Part shown: positions 27,829-36,538 of the stretch, in pieces
Layout: every line of letters starts with the position of its first letter
Position numbering within the stretch: the stretch's first letter is position 1
DNA from: Rhodospirillales bacterium CG15_BIG_FIL_POST_REV_8_21_14_020_66_15
Lineage (GTDB): Bacteria; Pseudomonadota; Alphaproteobacteria; Rhodospirillales; Casp-alpha2
NCBI GenBank assembly: GCA_002781745.1
Contig: PFFW01000016.1
Coordinates: 1 to 38,192 of the forward strand
Direction: 5' to 3'
DNA length: 38,192 nt
Translations under genes and position numbers: made by a program
The notes under the pieces: generated by a model
Seen by the model: only the letters and a program-made list of their open reading frames with translations
Told to the model about the DNA's origin: nothing
The model's database searches: none

Positions 27829-29244
27829 ATGAGCATTCCATCCGCCACGGCGGGCGCCAAGGCGCCTGGTTCGGTCGACGACGGCCTTCTCGACGTGCTG
27901 GCGCAGATCGTCGGTGCGGGCAACCTGTCGACCGCCGACGCCGTGCGCGAACAGCACGGGCGCGACGAATCCTACCATCCCTCGGCTCCGCCCGACGCCG
28001 TGGTCTTCTGCATCTCGACCGAGCAGGTTTCCCAGGTCGTCAAGGCCTGCGCCGACCGGCGGGTACCGGTCATCCCCTTTGGCACGGGCACGTCCCTGGA
28101 AGGTCACGTGGCGGCCCTTTCCGGCGGGGTGTGTATCGACCTGTCGCGCATGGACAGCATTCTCACCGTCAATGCCGAGGACATGGACGTTACGGTCCAG
28201 GCCGGCGTGCGGCGCAAGGCGCTGAACGACTACCTGCGCGACACGGGTCTGTTCTTCCCCATCGACCCGGGGGCCGACGCCTCCCTCGGCGGCATGACGG
28301 CAACCCGCGCCAGCGGGACCAACGCGGTGCGCTACGGCACCATGCGCGAGAACGTTCTGGGCCTCACCGTGGTGATGGCCGACGGACGGGTCATCCGCAC
28401 CTCGCGCCGGGCACGCAAATCGGCGGCGGGCTACGACCTGACCCGCCTGTTGGTGGGCTCCGAGGGCACGCTCGGCGTCATCACCGAGGTTACGCTGCGC
28501 CTTTACGGTATCCCCGAGGCGATCCTCGCTGCGGTTTGCCCGTTCCCGGACCTGGAAAGCGCCGTCAACACGGTCATCCTGACCATTCAGTCGGGCATCC
28601 CCGTGGCGCGCATCGAGCTTCTGGACGAGGCGCAGATGGACGCGGTGAACAAGTACTCCAAATTCGATTATCCGGTGCAGCCGACGCTGTTCTTCGAATT
28701 CCACGGCTCGGACGCCGGGGTCCGCGAACAGGTCGAGAACGTGAAGGCCATCGCCGCAGACTTCGGGGCCGACGATTTCCAATGGGCGACCCGGCCGGAG
28801 GACCGCACGAAGCTGTGGCAGGCACGGCACGACGCCTATTACGCGGCCATCGCGCTGCGCCCCGGCTGCCGGGGCATAGCCACGGACGTCTGCGTGCCGA
28901 TTTCCCGGCTCGCCGAATGCATCCTGGAAACCCGCAAGGACATCGACGCCTCGGGCCTGTGCGCGCCCATCGTCGGCCATGTCGGCGACGGCAATTTCCA
29001 TATCATCTTCGTCGTCGATCCGGACGACGCGGAGGAGATGGCGCGCGCCGCCGACGTGAACGAGCGCATGGTCATGCGCGCCATCGCCATGGACGGCACC
29101 TGCACGGGCGAACACGGGGTCGGCTACGGCAAGATCGACTTCCTGACCGCCGAACACGGCGAGGCCCTGGTCGCCATGCGCGCCATCAAACGGGCCCTCG
29201 ACCCCCTCAACATCATGAACCCGGGCAAGATCGTCCGGGTTTAA
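27829..29244 (+). CDS. FAD-linked oxidase, D-lactate dehydrogenase (cytochrome) type
   Basis: 471 aa, related to GlcD but of the mitochondrial LDHD/Dld1 subgroup, which oxidises D-lactate and other D-2-hydroxyacids. The FAD domain shows IPFGTGTSLEGHVAALSGGV (82-101), DPGADASLGGMTATRASGTN (147-166) and SAAGYDLTRLLVGSEGTLG. The C-terminal domain shows GHVGDGNFHIIF (about 384-395) and GEHGVGYGKIDF (about 425-436). The motif GTSLEGH, where GlcD has GTGLSGG, distinguishes it from GlcD. It starts 1 nt after the TPR gene stop. Its TAA overlaps the TAA of the convergent ABC ATPase gene. As a second hydroxyacid oxidase beside glcDEF it may feed the same quinone pool (inference). Confidence 0.88.
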   Translation: MSIPSATAGAKAPGSVDDGLLDVLAQIVGAGNLSTADAVREQHGRDESYHPSAPPDAVVFCISTEQVSQVVKACADRRVPVIPFGTGTSLEGHVAALSGGVCIDLSRMDSILTVNAEDMDVTVQAGVRRKALNDYLRDTGLFFPIDPGADASLGGMTATRASGTNAVRYGTMRENVLGLTVVMADGRVIRTSRRARKSAAGYDLTRLLVGSEGTLGVITEVTLRLYGIPEAILAAVCPFPDLESAVNTVILTIQSGIPVARIELLDEAQMDAVNKYSKFDYPVQPTLFFEFHGSDAGVREQVENVKAIAADFGADDFQWATRPEDRTKLWQARHDAYYAAIALRPGCRGIATDVCVPISRLAECILETRKDIDASGLCAPIVGHVGDGNFHIIFVVDPDDAEEMARAADVNERMVMRAIAMDGTCTGEHGVGYGKIDFLTAEHGEALVAMRAIKRALDPLNIMNPGKIVRV

Positions 29245-29948
29245 CCCTGTCGGCTGTCGCTGACGATGGTGCCGTCGACCAGTTCGACGCGGCGGTCGGC
29301 ACGCGCGGCCAGGGCGAGGTCGTGGGTCACGACGACCACGGCGCGGCCCTCGTCGCGGGCCAGGCGCTGGAAGATGTCGAATACGGCGGCGCTGTTGCGG
29401 GAGTCCAGGTTTCCTGTCGGCTCGTCGGTCAGCAGCACCGCCGGATCGTTGGCCAGGGCGCGGGCGATGGCGACGCGCTGGGCCTCGCCGCCGGACAGCT
29501 GGTCCGGGCGCTTGTCCTTGAGCGAAAGAAGGCCGAGCGAGTCCAACAGGTCCTCGGCCCGCGCCCGCATGGCGTCCTCGTCGAGCCTTGCCAGCCGGCG
29601 CATCGGGATCAGCAGGTTGTCGAGGGCCGAGAATTCGGGCAGCAGGAAATGGAACTGGAACACGAAGCCGAGCCGTTCCAGGCGCAGGCGCGCCAGGTCG
29701 TCGCTCGAAAGACTCGCGGTGTCGCGGCCGTCGACCTCGACCCGGCCCCGCGTCGGCCGGTCGAGCAGGCCCAGAAGGTAGAGCAGCGATGATTTTCCCG
29801 ACCCCGACGGCCCGGTTACGGCCACGGCCTCGCCGCCCGTGACTTCCAGGTCGATGTCGTGGACCAGGGTCACCGGCACGGCGGCGGGCAGGATGCGCGT
29901 TACGCCCCGGGCCGCCACCAGCGGTCGGCCGTGCGTCGTCGCCGTCAC
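29241..29948 (-). CDS. ABC transporter ATPase (MacB/LolD type)
   Basis: 235 aa ATPase. Walker A is GPSGSGKSS (46-54), Q-loop FVFQFHFLLPEFSALDN (around Q98), ABC signature LSGGEAQRVAIARAL (151-165), Walker B VLLTDEPTGNLDS (171-183) and H-loop VTHD (H209). The spacing and the signature context are those of the LolD/MacB/FtsE group that works with FtsX-type permeases. The start is a GTG at 29948 overlapping the permease stop by 4 nt (GTGA), giving translational coupling; the longer open frame upstream lies inside the permease gene and is rejected. Third gene of the adaptor-permease-ATPase operon. Confidence 0.93.
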   Translation of the reverse strand: MTATTHGRPLVAARGVTRILPAAVPVTLVHDIDLEVTGGEAVAVTGPSGSGKSSLLYLLGLLDRPTRGRVEVDGRDTASLSSDDLARLRLERLGFVFQFHFLLPEFSALDNLLIPMRRLARLDEDAMRARAEDLLDSLGLLSLKDKRPDQLSGGEAQRVAIARALANDPAVLLTDEPTGNLDSRNSAAVFDIFQRLARDEGRAVVVVTHDLALAARADRRVELVDGTIVSDSRQG

Positions 29949-31189
29949 GCCGCACCCCGGATGATCTCGACCGGATCGACGCGCGCCGCGCGACGGGCCG
30001 GGAAGAAGGCCGCCAACGCCGCCGCCGTCACCGCGAACACGGTCGCGATCAGGTAGTGCCAGGGCGAGTAGTAGAGTGGCAGCTGGGTCATCTCGGTCGC
30101 GAAGCGCACCTTGAACTCGATGCCCTCCATGATCCGGCACAGGCCGAAGCCGAGCCCCCAGCCGAGGATCGATCCCGCGGTGCCCGCGATCAGACCCTGC
30201 AGCACGAAGATCCAGCGGATGTCCCGTTCGCTGAAGCCCATGGATTTCAGGATCGCGATGTCGCGCAGCTTCTCGAACGTGATGGTGGAGACGACGTTGA
30301 AGATGCCCATGCCGGCGACCAGCAGGATCGCCGCGACCACCGTGTACATGATGACGTTGCGCACCTGCAGGGCTTCCAGGATGTCCTGGTTGGCTTCGTC
30401 CCAGCTTTCGGCCAGGTAGCCGAAACGCGCCTCTATGTCGCGCGCGCGGGCGAAGGCGCCGTAGACGTCGCCCGTCTTGACGTACAGACGGTTGATGACG
30501 TTCTGGCGGTCCTGCAGGACCTGGACCTTTTTCAGAAGCGCGTAGACCTCGCCCTCGTCCAGCGAGATCACGCCCGTGTGGAACAGGGCCACGATCTTCA
30601 TCTTGAACACCACGCCCACCGGCGAGGACACGGTCACGGTGTCGCCCAGCTTGGCCCCCAGCTTGCGCGCCAGGCCGTCGCCCACGATCAGGCCGTTGGC
30701 GGCCGCGTGCAGGTCGTCCAGGCGGCCCTCGCGGATGTCGCCCGCAAGCTGCGAGACGCGGCGGTGGCGGTCCGGTTCGATGCCGGCGATGGCGGCGGCC
30801 TCGTCCTTGCCGAAATAGCGGATGACCACTTGGCCTCGCAGGACCGGCGAGACGGCCAGATCCGGCTGGTCCTCCAGGATGGCCAGCTTCCGGCGCGCGC
30901 CCTTGATGCCGCGCAGTTCCTCGGTCGGCTTGGCGCCCACGATGGCGACGGCGGCATCGGGAAAGCGGCGCGCGGCGGGCTGTTCGTCGGGATGGCGGAA
31001 CTCGTCCTTGACGGTGATGTGGGGTGTGGCGTCGATGATCTTGTTGATGAAATCCAGCTGCGAGCCCTGCATCAGCGCCGCCATGGCGATGGAGAACCCG
31101 ACGCCGGTCGCGACGCCCAGGAGTGACACCAGGGTCTGGCGCGTGCGGGCGCGCAGGTGCGTCAGGGCGATGCGCAGGACGAGCGGCAT
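29945..31189 (-). CDS. ABC transporter permease, FtsX/MacB family
   Basis: 414 aa with four membrane segments in the MacB/LolC arrangement. Helix 1 is at about 18-40 (TLVSLLGVATGVGFSIAMAALM). A large periplasmic domain at about 45-280 is followed by three C-terminal helices of the FtsX domain: MYTVVAAILLVAGMGIFNVV, then the coupling stretch FEKLRDIAILKSMGFSERDI, then VLQGLIAGTAGSILGWGLGF and YLIATVFAVTAAALAAFFPA. It ends ARRAARVDPVEIIRGAA, the usual FtsX tail. ATG 31189 shares one base with the adaptor stop (TGATG). Such permeases act mechanically on periplasmic or membrane substrates, extruding lipids, peptides or siderophores; the cargo is not evident. Confidence 0.92.
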   Translation of the reverse strand: MPLVLRIALTHLRARTRQTLVSLLGVATGVGFSIAMAALMQGSQLDFINKIIDATPHITVKDEFRHPDEQPAARRFPDAAVAIVGAKPTEELRGIKGARRKLAILEDQPDLAVSPVLRGQVVIRYFGKDEAAAIAGIEPDRHRRVSQLAGDIREGRLDDLHAAANGLIVGDGLARKLGAKLGDTVTVSSPVGVVFKMKIVALFHTGVISLDEGEVYALLKKVQVLQDRQNVINRLYVKTGDVYGAFARARDIEARFGYLAESWDEANQDILEALQVRNVIMYTVVAAILLVAGMGIFNVVSTITFEKLRDIAILKSMGFSERDIRWIFVLQGLIAGTAGSILGWGLGFGLCRIMEGIEFKVRFATEMTQLPLYYSPWHYLIATVFAVTAAALAAFFPARRAARVDPVEIIRGAA

Positions 31190-32199
31190 CAGCCGGGGCC
31201 GCCTTCCTTGAGACGCACCTTGTCCCCGGGCCTGAGGCCGGCGGGCGGGTGGCGGATGACCTTGTCCGGAAGGGCGCCGCCTTGCGCCGCGACCTCGGCC
31301 TTGCCGTTGCCGTGGATGCCGACGCTTACCTGTACGGCCGTCGCGCGTCCGTCCGTGACGGTCCACAGGCGGCCTTCCTGGACGGCCGTCTCCGGAACGA
31401 GAGCGGCGTCCTCGTGCCGTTCGACGACGATATTCAATTCCGTCGTCATGCCGATCATCAGTGGCGTGTCGTCGGGCAGGGCCACGCGGACCCGGTAGCT
31501 TTTGTTCACCGGATCTCCCTTGGGCGTGATCTCGGCGACGGTGCCGAAGATATCCCGCCCGGGGAAGGCGTCGGCCTTGATCAATGCCGTCTGGCCGACG
31601 GCGACGCGGGCGATGTCCTCCTCGTCGACCTCGGCCTCGATGCGCAGCGGCCGGGGTTGGCCGATCCAGTACATGACCGAAGTTGTGTTCACGACCTCGC
31701 CGATTTCGCCGTCTCGGCGCAGCACCACGCCGCCGATCGGCGCGCGCAGGACGTAATGATCGCGCCGGGCGTTGGCGGCGGCGATGGCGGCCAGTACCTG
31801 CTGATATTCGGACAGCGCCAGTTCATAGGCCTTTTCCGTGCCGTGGCCCTTGGTCAGCAGGGCGCGGGTGCGTTCGACCTCATGCGCCAGATAGTCGCGC
31901 CGAGCTTCCAGCTCCTTGACCGTGGCGCGGATTTCCGCTTCGTCCAGGCGGGCCAGCAGCTCGCCGGGGGCGACCCGGGCGTTCTCGAACGCGAAGATTT
32001 CCTCGATCCGGCCCTGAACCAGGGGGGTGATCCTGGCCCATTGCACGGGCTCCACATTTCCGGTGGCGTAGACGGCGCGCACCGCCGGGCCCCGTTCCAC
32101 GGGCGCCAGGTCGACCACGGGGCGCCAGACGTGGGAAATCCCCCACCAGGCGCCGGCGGCGGCCAGAGCGGCCGCGATCAAGAACAGGGCTTTGCGCAT
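31189..32199 (-). CDS. HlyD/MacA-type periplasmic adaptor (membrane fusion protein)
   Basis: 336 aa. An N-terminal membrane anchor (KALFLIAAALAAAGAWWGIS) is followed by a split lipoyl domain (TPLVQGRIEEIFAFENARVA at 58-77; YVLRAPIGGVVLRRDGEIGE at 149-168). A short coiled-coil hairpin lies between (about 88-146). A beta-barrel follows (PLRIEAEVDEEDIARVAVGQ), then a C-terminal membrane-proximal domain (ALVPETAVQEGRLWTV). It is the adaptor of a MacAB-like tripartite exporter with the downstream permease and ATPase. The start at ATG 32199 has GGAGGGGAG upstream. An outer-membrane partner is not encoded beside it; the TolC-like gene at 5947-7254 or another OMP could serve. Confidence 0.92.
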   Translation of the reverse strand: MRKALFLIAAALAAAGAWWGISHVWRPVVDLAPVERGPAVRAVYATGNVEPVQWARITPLVQGRIEEIFAFENARVAPGELLARLDEAEIRATVKELEARRDYLAHEVERTRALLTKGHGTEKAYELALSEYQQVLAAIAAANARRDHYVLRAPIGGVVLRRDGEIGEVVNTTSVMYWIGQPRPLRIEAEVDEEDIARVAVGQTALIKADAFPGRDIFGTVAEITPKGDPVNKSYRVRVALPDDTPLMIGMTTELNIVVERHEDAALVPETAVQEGRLWTVTDGRATAVQVSVGIHGNGKAEVAAQGGALPDKVIRHPPAGLRPGDKVRLKEGGPG

Positions 32200-32376
32200 C
32201 TCCCCTCCGATACAGGAATTTGGTGGCCCCGGACTTGACGGGTGTCAAGGCCCCCACGATGCGGAAAAACGACGAGGGAATTTGTACATCCCGAAAAAAC
32301 CCCGAATCCGGGGTCTCCACGCTTTACAGGCACAGCGGCCGTGCCGTAACCAGAACCGGCATTGGGAGGCACGACG

Positions 32377-33642
32377 TTGGAACCTGAAACCCTGCTTCGC
32401 GACATGTTCGCCGCCGCCGTCGCAGCGGCCCAACCGGACAAGCGCGTTCCCCTGTTCCTGCCGGAGCCGCCGAACGGCGGGCGCACCCTGGTGATCGGGG
32501 CGGGCAAAGCATCGGCGGCCATGGCGAAGGCCTTCGAGGACCATTGGCCGGGGGATCTCACGGGCCTGGTCGTCACCCGCTACGGCTACAACGTGCCCTG
32601 CCGACGCATCGAGACGGTCGAAGCCGCCCATCCCGTGCCCGACGCGGCGGGCGAGGCGGCGGCCCGGCGCATGCTGGAAATGGTCCGGGGCCTGAACGAG
32701 GAAGACCTGGTCGTCTGCCTGATTTCCGGCGGCGGGTCCGCGCTGCTGTCGGCACCGGCGCCGGGCCTGACCCTGGCCGACAAGCAGGCCGTCAACCGCG
32801 AGCTTCTGCGCTGCGGCGCGACGATCCACGAGATGAACTGTCTGCGCAAGCACCTGTCGGCGGTCAAGGGCGGACGCCTGGCCGCCGCCGCGGCACCGGC
32901 GCGCGTCGTCAATCTGCTGATCTCGGACGTGCCTGGAGACGACCCGGCGGTCATTGCATCGGGCCCGACGGTGCCCGATCCGACCACCTTCGCGGACGCC
33001 CGGTCCATCGTCGCCAAGTACGGCATCAGGCTGCCGGACGCGGTCAGGGCCGTGCTGGACGCGGGGGCCGACGAGACGCCCAAGCCCGACGATCCCGCTT
33101 TCAAGCGGGTGGAGACGCATCTCATCGCCCTGCCGCAGGCAAGCCTGGAGGCCGCCGCCGAAGTGGCCCGCGCCGCCGGCGTGACGCCGGTGATCCTCGG
33201 CGACGCGCTGGAGGGCGAGGCGCGGGACCTGGGCGCCGAACACGCGGAACTTGCCCGCGCGACAGCGGCAGGGAAAGGTCCGGGCAAGCCGCCCTGCGTA
33301 CTGTTGTCGGGCGGCGAGACGACGGTGACCATCCGCGGCGACGGCGGCCGCGGCGGCCGCAATACGGAATACCTTCTGAGCATGGCGGTGACGCTGGACG
33401 AGGCCGCCGCCATTCACGCCATCGCCTGCGACACGGACGGCGTCGACGGCTCGGAGGACAACGCCGGAGCGGTAATCGGGCCCGACAGCCTGACGCGCGC
33501 GCGTGACGCCGGATTGGACGCACGGGCGCTGCTCGACGCCAACGATGCATACGGCTTCTTCCAGGGCGTCGGCGACCTGGTCGAATGCGGGCCGACGCGG
33601 ACCAACGTCAACGATTTCCGGGCGGTGCTGGTTCTGTCGTGA
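32377..33642 (+). CDS. gckA: Glycerate 2-kinase (GckA/TtuD, MOFRL family)
   Basis: 421 aa. It phosphorylates D-glycerate to 2-phosphoglycerate with ATP, cytosolic. N-terminal domain motifs are LVIGAGKASAAMAKAFE (38-54), LVVCLISGGGSALLSAPAPG (111-130), RELLRCGATIHEMNCLRKHL (141-160) with SAVKGGRLA, and VPGDDPAVIASGPTVPDPTT. The C-terminal MOFRL part has LSGGETTVTIRGDGGRGGRN and ACDTDGVDGSEDNAGAV. The start is taken as TTG 32377: GGGAGG lies 8 nt before it and the frame's earlier TTG (32362) overlaps that Shine-Dalgarno. It closes the glycolate pathway by consuming the glycerate made by GlxR. It is separated from the gcl-glc genes by the minus-strand exporter operon. Confidence 0.93.
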   Translation: MEPETLLRDMFAAAVAAAQPDKRVPLFLPEPPNGGRTLVIGAGKASAAMAKAFEDHWPGDLTGLVVTRYGYNVPCRRIETVEAAHPVPDAAGEAAARRMLEMVRGLNEEDLVVCLISGGGSALLSAPAPGLTLADKQAVNRELLRCGATIHEMNCLRKHLSAVKGGRLAAAAAPARVVNLLISDVPGDDPAVIASGPTVPDPTTFADARSIVAKYGIRLPDAVRAVLDAGADETPKPDDPAFKRVETHLIALPQASLEAAAEVARAAGVTPVILGDALEGEARDLGAEHAELARATAAGKGPGKPPCVLLSGGETTVTIRGDGGRGGRNTEYLLSMAVTLDEAAAIHAIACDTDGVDGSEDNAGAVIGPDSLTRARDAGLDARALLDANDAYGFFQGVGDLVECGPTRTNVNDFRAVLVLS

Positions 33643-33674
33643 CGCGATAACGGCAATCGGCGACACTGGACCCG

Positions 33675-33695
33675 CCCGATACTGACCCGATACTG
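33675..33695. promoter_or_regulatory. Direct repeats CCCGATACTG with 11-bp period upstream of the ATPase gene
   Basis: Two identical copies of CCCGATACTG (33675-33684 and 33686-33695) are spaced by one helical turn. A degenerate third copy CGACACTG lies at 33661-33668. The repeats end 20 bp before the ATPase ATG. The pattern resembles OmpR/PhoB-type response-regulator boxes (inference). Confidence 0.45.
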
Positions 33696-33715
33696 GAAAG
33701 TCGTCCAACGGTTCC

Positions 33716-36433
33716 ATGTCTCCACCGCCCCCCGATCACATGCCCTGGCATGCGCGAACCTGGCAAGACGTCGCCCGAATTCTGGAAACGGACGCGGAAA
33801 CCGGCCTGCCGGGTGACGAAGCGGCGGCGCGCCTGGAGCGCTACGGCGCCAACGACCTGCCGCGGCCCAGGCCGCCGGGCCTGCCGATCCTCTACCTGCG
33901 CCAGTTCGTCAATCCGCTGATCTATCTGCTGGCCGCCGCGGCCGTGGTCTCGGTCGCCATCGGCGAGGCATCGGATGCGCTGTTCATCTTCGCCGTGCTG
34001 CAGGTCAACGCCCTGATCGGCACCTATCAGGAATACCGGGCGCAGAAGAGCGCCCTCGCCCTCGACAGCCTGATCCGCGACCGGGCGACCGTGGTCCGCG
34101 GCGGCGCCGTGCACACGGTCGACGGCCGCGACCTTGTGCCCGGGGACGTGATCCGCCTGGAATCCGGCGGTCACGTCCCGGCCGACGTGCGTCTGGTCCG
34201 GGCCGACGCCCTGCTGGTCGACGAATCGCTGCTGACCGGGGAGTCGGAGCCGGTGGTCAAGGACGCGGACGCGGAAGTCGTGGAACAGGCCGCGACCGGC
34301 GACCGAGTGACCATGCTGCACGCGGCGACGGTGGTGGTCAGCGGCCGGGGGCTCGGCATTGTCGCCGGCACGGGCACGCAGACGTCCATCGGCCGCATCG
34401 CCCAGCAGCTTGCCACGCGGGACGCCGTGCCGGCGCCGTTGGTCTTGCGCCTGGAGCGCTTCACCCGGATGCTGGGCGTCGTCGTGGTGGCGGCCATCGC
34501 GCTTCTGGCCACGGCCATGGTGATGAAGGGCGCGCCGGTTGTGGAAATCTTCCTGGTCGCCGTGGCGCTGGCCGTCGCGGCCCTGCCGGAAGGCCTGCCG
34601 GTCGCGATCACGGTGGCACTCGCCGTCGGCTGCCACCGCATGGCGGCGAACAACGTGATCGTGCGCTCCCTGCCCGCCGTCGAGGGCCTGGGAGCCTGCA
34701 CCCTGATCGCCAGCGACAAGACGGGGACCCTGACCTGCAACGCCCTGACCGTGAAACGCGTCGTGGTGCCGGGCCTGGGCGATTTCCGCGTGACCGGCGA
34801 GGGCTACAACGACGACGGCGCGGTGACGGCGGCCAGCGGAGCCATGAGCGACGCCGACTGGCACGGCGTGCGCCGACTGGCCGAGGCGGCGACCCTGTGC
34901 AACGAGGCCGAACTGGTCCGCCGCGACGGGCATTGGGAGCATTTCGGCGATACCGTCGACGTCGCCTTCCTGGCGCTGGCGGCCAAGGCCGGGCTGACCC
35001 GGGCGGGGCTGCTCGCCCGCTTGCCCCAGAAAGCGATGATCGCCTACGAGCCGCAGCACCGCTACGCGGCGTCGTTCAACGGGACGGAAGAGGGCCCTCG
35101 TGTCCACGCCAAGGGCGCGTTCGAGGTCATCCTGCCGCTGTGCCGGGACGCCGACCGGGCGGGCCTCACCGCCGAGGCCGAGGCCCTGGCGGCCGAGGGC
35201 TATCGTGTGCTGGCGGTGGCTTCGGGCAGGGTGGCGGCGCCCGTGGCGGACCTTTCGGCGGTGACGGACCTGGAGTTCCTGGGCTTCGTCGGCCTGATCG
35301 ATCCCCTGCGCCCGGAATCCCGGGACGCCGTCGACCGCTGCCGCCGCTCGGGCATCGACGTGCGCATGGTTACCGGCGACCATCCGGCGACGTCGCTGGC
35401 CATCGCCCGCGACCTGGGCATCGCGGCGGCCGGGGAGGGAGCGGTGACCGGCGTCGACCTGCAGGCCCTCGCGGACGACCCGGCGGCCTTTTCCCGCGCG
35501 GTTGCCGAAGCGCCCGTGTTCGCGCGGGTCGATCCCCTGCAGAAGCTCGACATCGTCAAGGCGCTGCGCGACCTGGGGCATTTCGTCGCCGTCACGGGAG
35601 ACGGAGTCAACGACGCGCCGGCGCTCAATGCCGCCGACATCGGCGTCGCCATGGGAGCCGCCGGGACGGACGTGGCGCGTGACACGGCGGACCTGATCCT
35701 GACCGACGACAACTTCGCCTCCATCGTCAACGGCGTCGAACAGGGACGGCTCGCCTACGACAACGTGCGAAAGGTCGTCTATCTGCTGGTCTCGACGGGC
35801 GCGGCCGAGGTCGCCCTGTTCTTCTTCGCGTTCCTGGGCGGTTTGCCGCTGCCGCTTTACGCCGTGCAGCTTCTATGGCTGAACCTGGTGACCCAGGGGC
35901 TGCAGCATACGGCGCTGGCCTTCGAGGGAGCGGAGCCGGGACTCCTCGACCGGCCGCCGCGTCCGCCGAAACAGGCCATCTTCGACCGCGTGATGATCTC
36001 CCAGACGGTCGTCTCGGGCCTGTTCATGGGGGCCGTCGCCTATCTGTTCTTCGCCTGGATGCTGGATCAGGGCTGGGCCGAGCATCAGGCGCGCAACGCC
36101 CTTCTGCTGTTGCTGGTGCTGTTCGAGAACGCCCACGTGTTCAACTGCCGCTCCGAGACCCGGTCCGTGTTTCGCGTGCCGCTGTCCGCCAACTGGCTGG
36201 TGGTCGGCGCCGTCGTCGTCAGCCAGGGGGCGCATATCCTGGCCATGCACCTGCCCGGGTTCAGCGCGGTCCTGCGGGTCGAGGCGGTGGACGTCGCAAC
36301 CTGGCTGATCGTTGCCGTTGTCGCGGCCTCGGTCATCCTGGCGATGGAATTTTTCAAGGTCGTCCAGCGCGCGGTCCAGTCGTCCGAATCAGGCCCACGG
36401 CCCGCCCGAAACGGCAGTTTTTCACGGAAATAG
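33716..36433 (+). CDS. P-type cation-translocating ATPase (P2-like)
   Basis: 905 aa inner-membrane pump. An N-terminal cation-ATPase domain (about 10-70) precedes helices M1-M2. The actuator loop has LLTGESEPV (172-180). M4 has AALPEGLPVAITVALAVG (288-305). The phosphorylation site D334 lies in IASDKTGTLT. The nucleotide domain includes HAKGAFEVILP (about 462-472), and the hinge is TGDGVNDAPALNAADIGVAMG (about 628-648). Six C-terminal helices follow. The layout is that of SERCA-like P2 ATPases, but ion-site residues differ: M5 reads STGAAEV where SERCA has SSNVGEV, and M6 reads LNLVTQGLQHTALAFE where SERCA has VNLVTDGLPATALGF. The transported ion is therefore uncertain. The ATG lacks a strong Shine-Dalgarno. 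It lies 73 bp after gckA. Confidence 0.9.
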   Translation: MSPPPPDHMPWHARTWQDVARILETDAETGLPGDEAAARLERYGANDLPRPRPPGLPILYLRQFVNPLIYLLAAAAVVSVAIGEASDALFIFAVLQVNALIGTYQEYRAQKSALALDSLIRDRATVVRGGAVHTVDGRDLVPGDVIRLESGGHVPADVRLVRADALLVDESLLTGESEPVVKDADAEVVEQAATGDRVTMLHAATVVVSGRGLGIVAGTGTQTSIGRIAQQLATRDAVPAPLVLRLERFTRMLGVVVVAAIALLATAMVMKGAPVVEIFLVAVALAVAALPEGLPVAITVALAVGCHRMAANNVIVRSLPAVEGLGACTLIASDKTGTLTCNALTVKRVVVPGLGDFRVTGEGYNDDGAVTAASGAMSDADWHGVRRLAEAATLCNEAELVRRDGHWEHFGDTVDVAFLALAAKAGLTRAGLLARLPQKAMIAYEPQHRYAASFNGTEEGPRVHAKGAFEVILPLCRDADRAGLTAEAEALAAEGYRVLAVASGRVAAPVADLSAVTDLEFLGFVGLIDPLRPESRDAVDRCRRSGIDVRMVTGDHPATSLAIARDLGIAAAGEGAVTGVDLQALADDPAAFSRAVAEAPVFARVDPLQKLDIVKALRDLGHFVAVTGDGVNDAPALNAADIGVAMGAAGTDVARDTADLILTDDNFASIVNGVEQGRLAYDNVRKVVYLLVSTGAAEVALFFFAFLGGLPLPLYAVQLLWLNLVTQGLQHTALAFEGAEPGLLDRPPRPPKQAIFDRVMISQTVVSGLFMGAVAYLFFAWMLDQGWAEHQARNALLLLLVLFENAHVFNCRSETRSVFRVPLSANWLVVGAVVVSQGAHILAMHLPGFSAVLRVEAVDVATWLIVAVVAASVILAMEFFKVVQRAVQSSESGPRPARNGSFSRK

Positions 36434-36538
36434 GGCCGTCCGGCCTATGGCAATGGCGGTCCGTTCGCCCTACACTCTGCATCGAACGGCCCCGCCCGCC
36501 GGGACCCCCACCGCCACCGGACGTATGGGATCCAAGCG

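Noticed and set aside
24918-27923. Two 492-codon minus-strand ORFs opposite glcE-glcF and opposite the exported/TPR genes
   Set aside because: They are low-complexity His/Arg/Gln/Ala shadows of well-supported plus-strand genes.
33608-35581. 657-codon minus-strand ORF opposite gckA and the ATPase gene
   Set aside because: Its composition is that of an antisense frame (runs of Arg, His, Gln and Gly). The plus strand carries DKTGTLT and the other P-type ATPase motifs.
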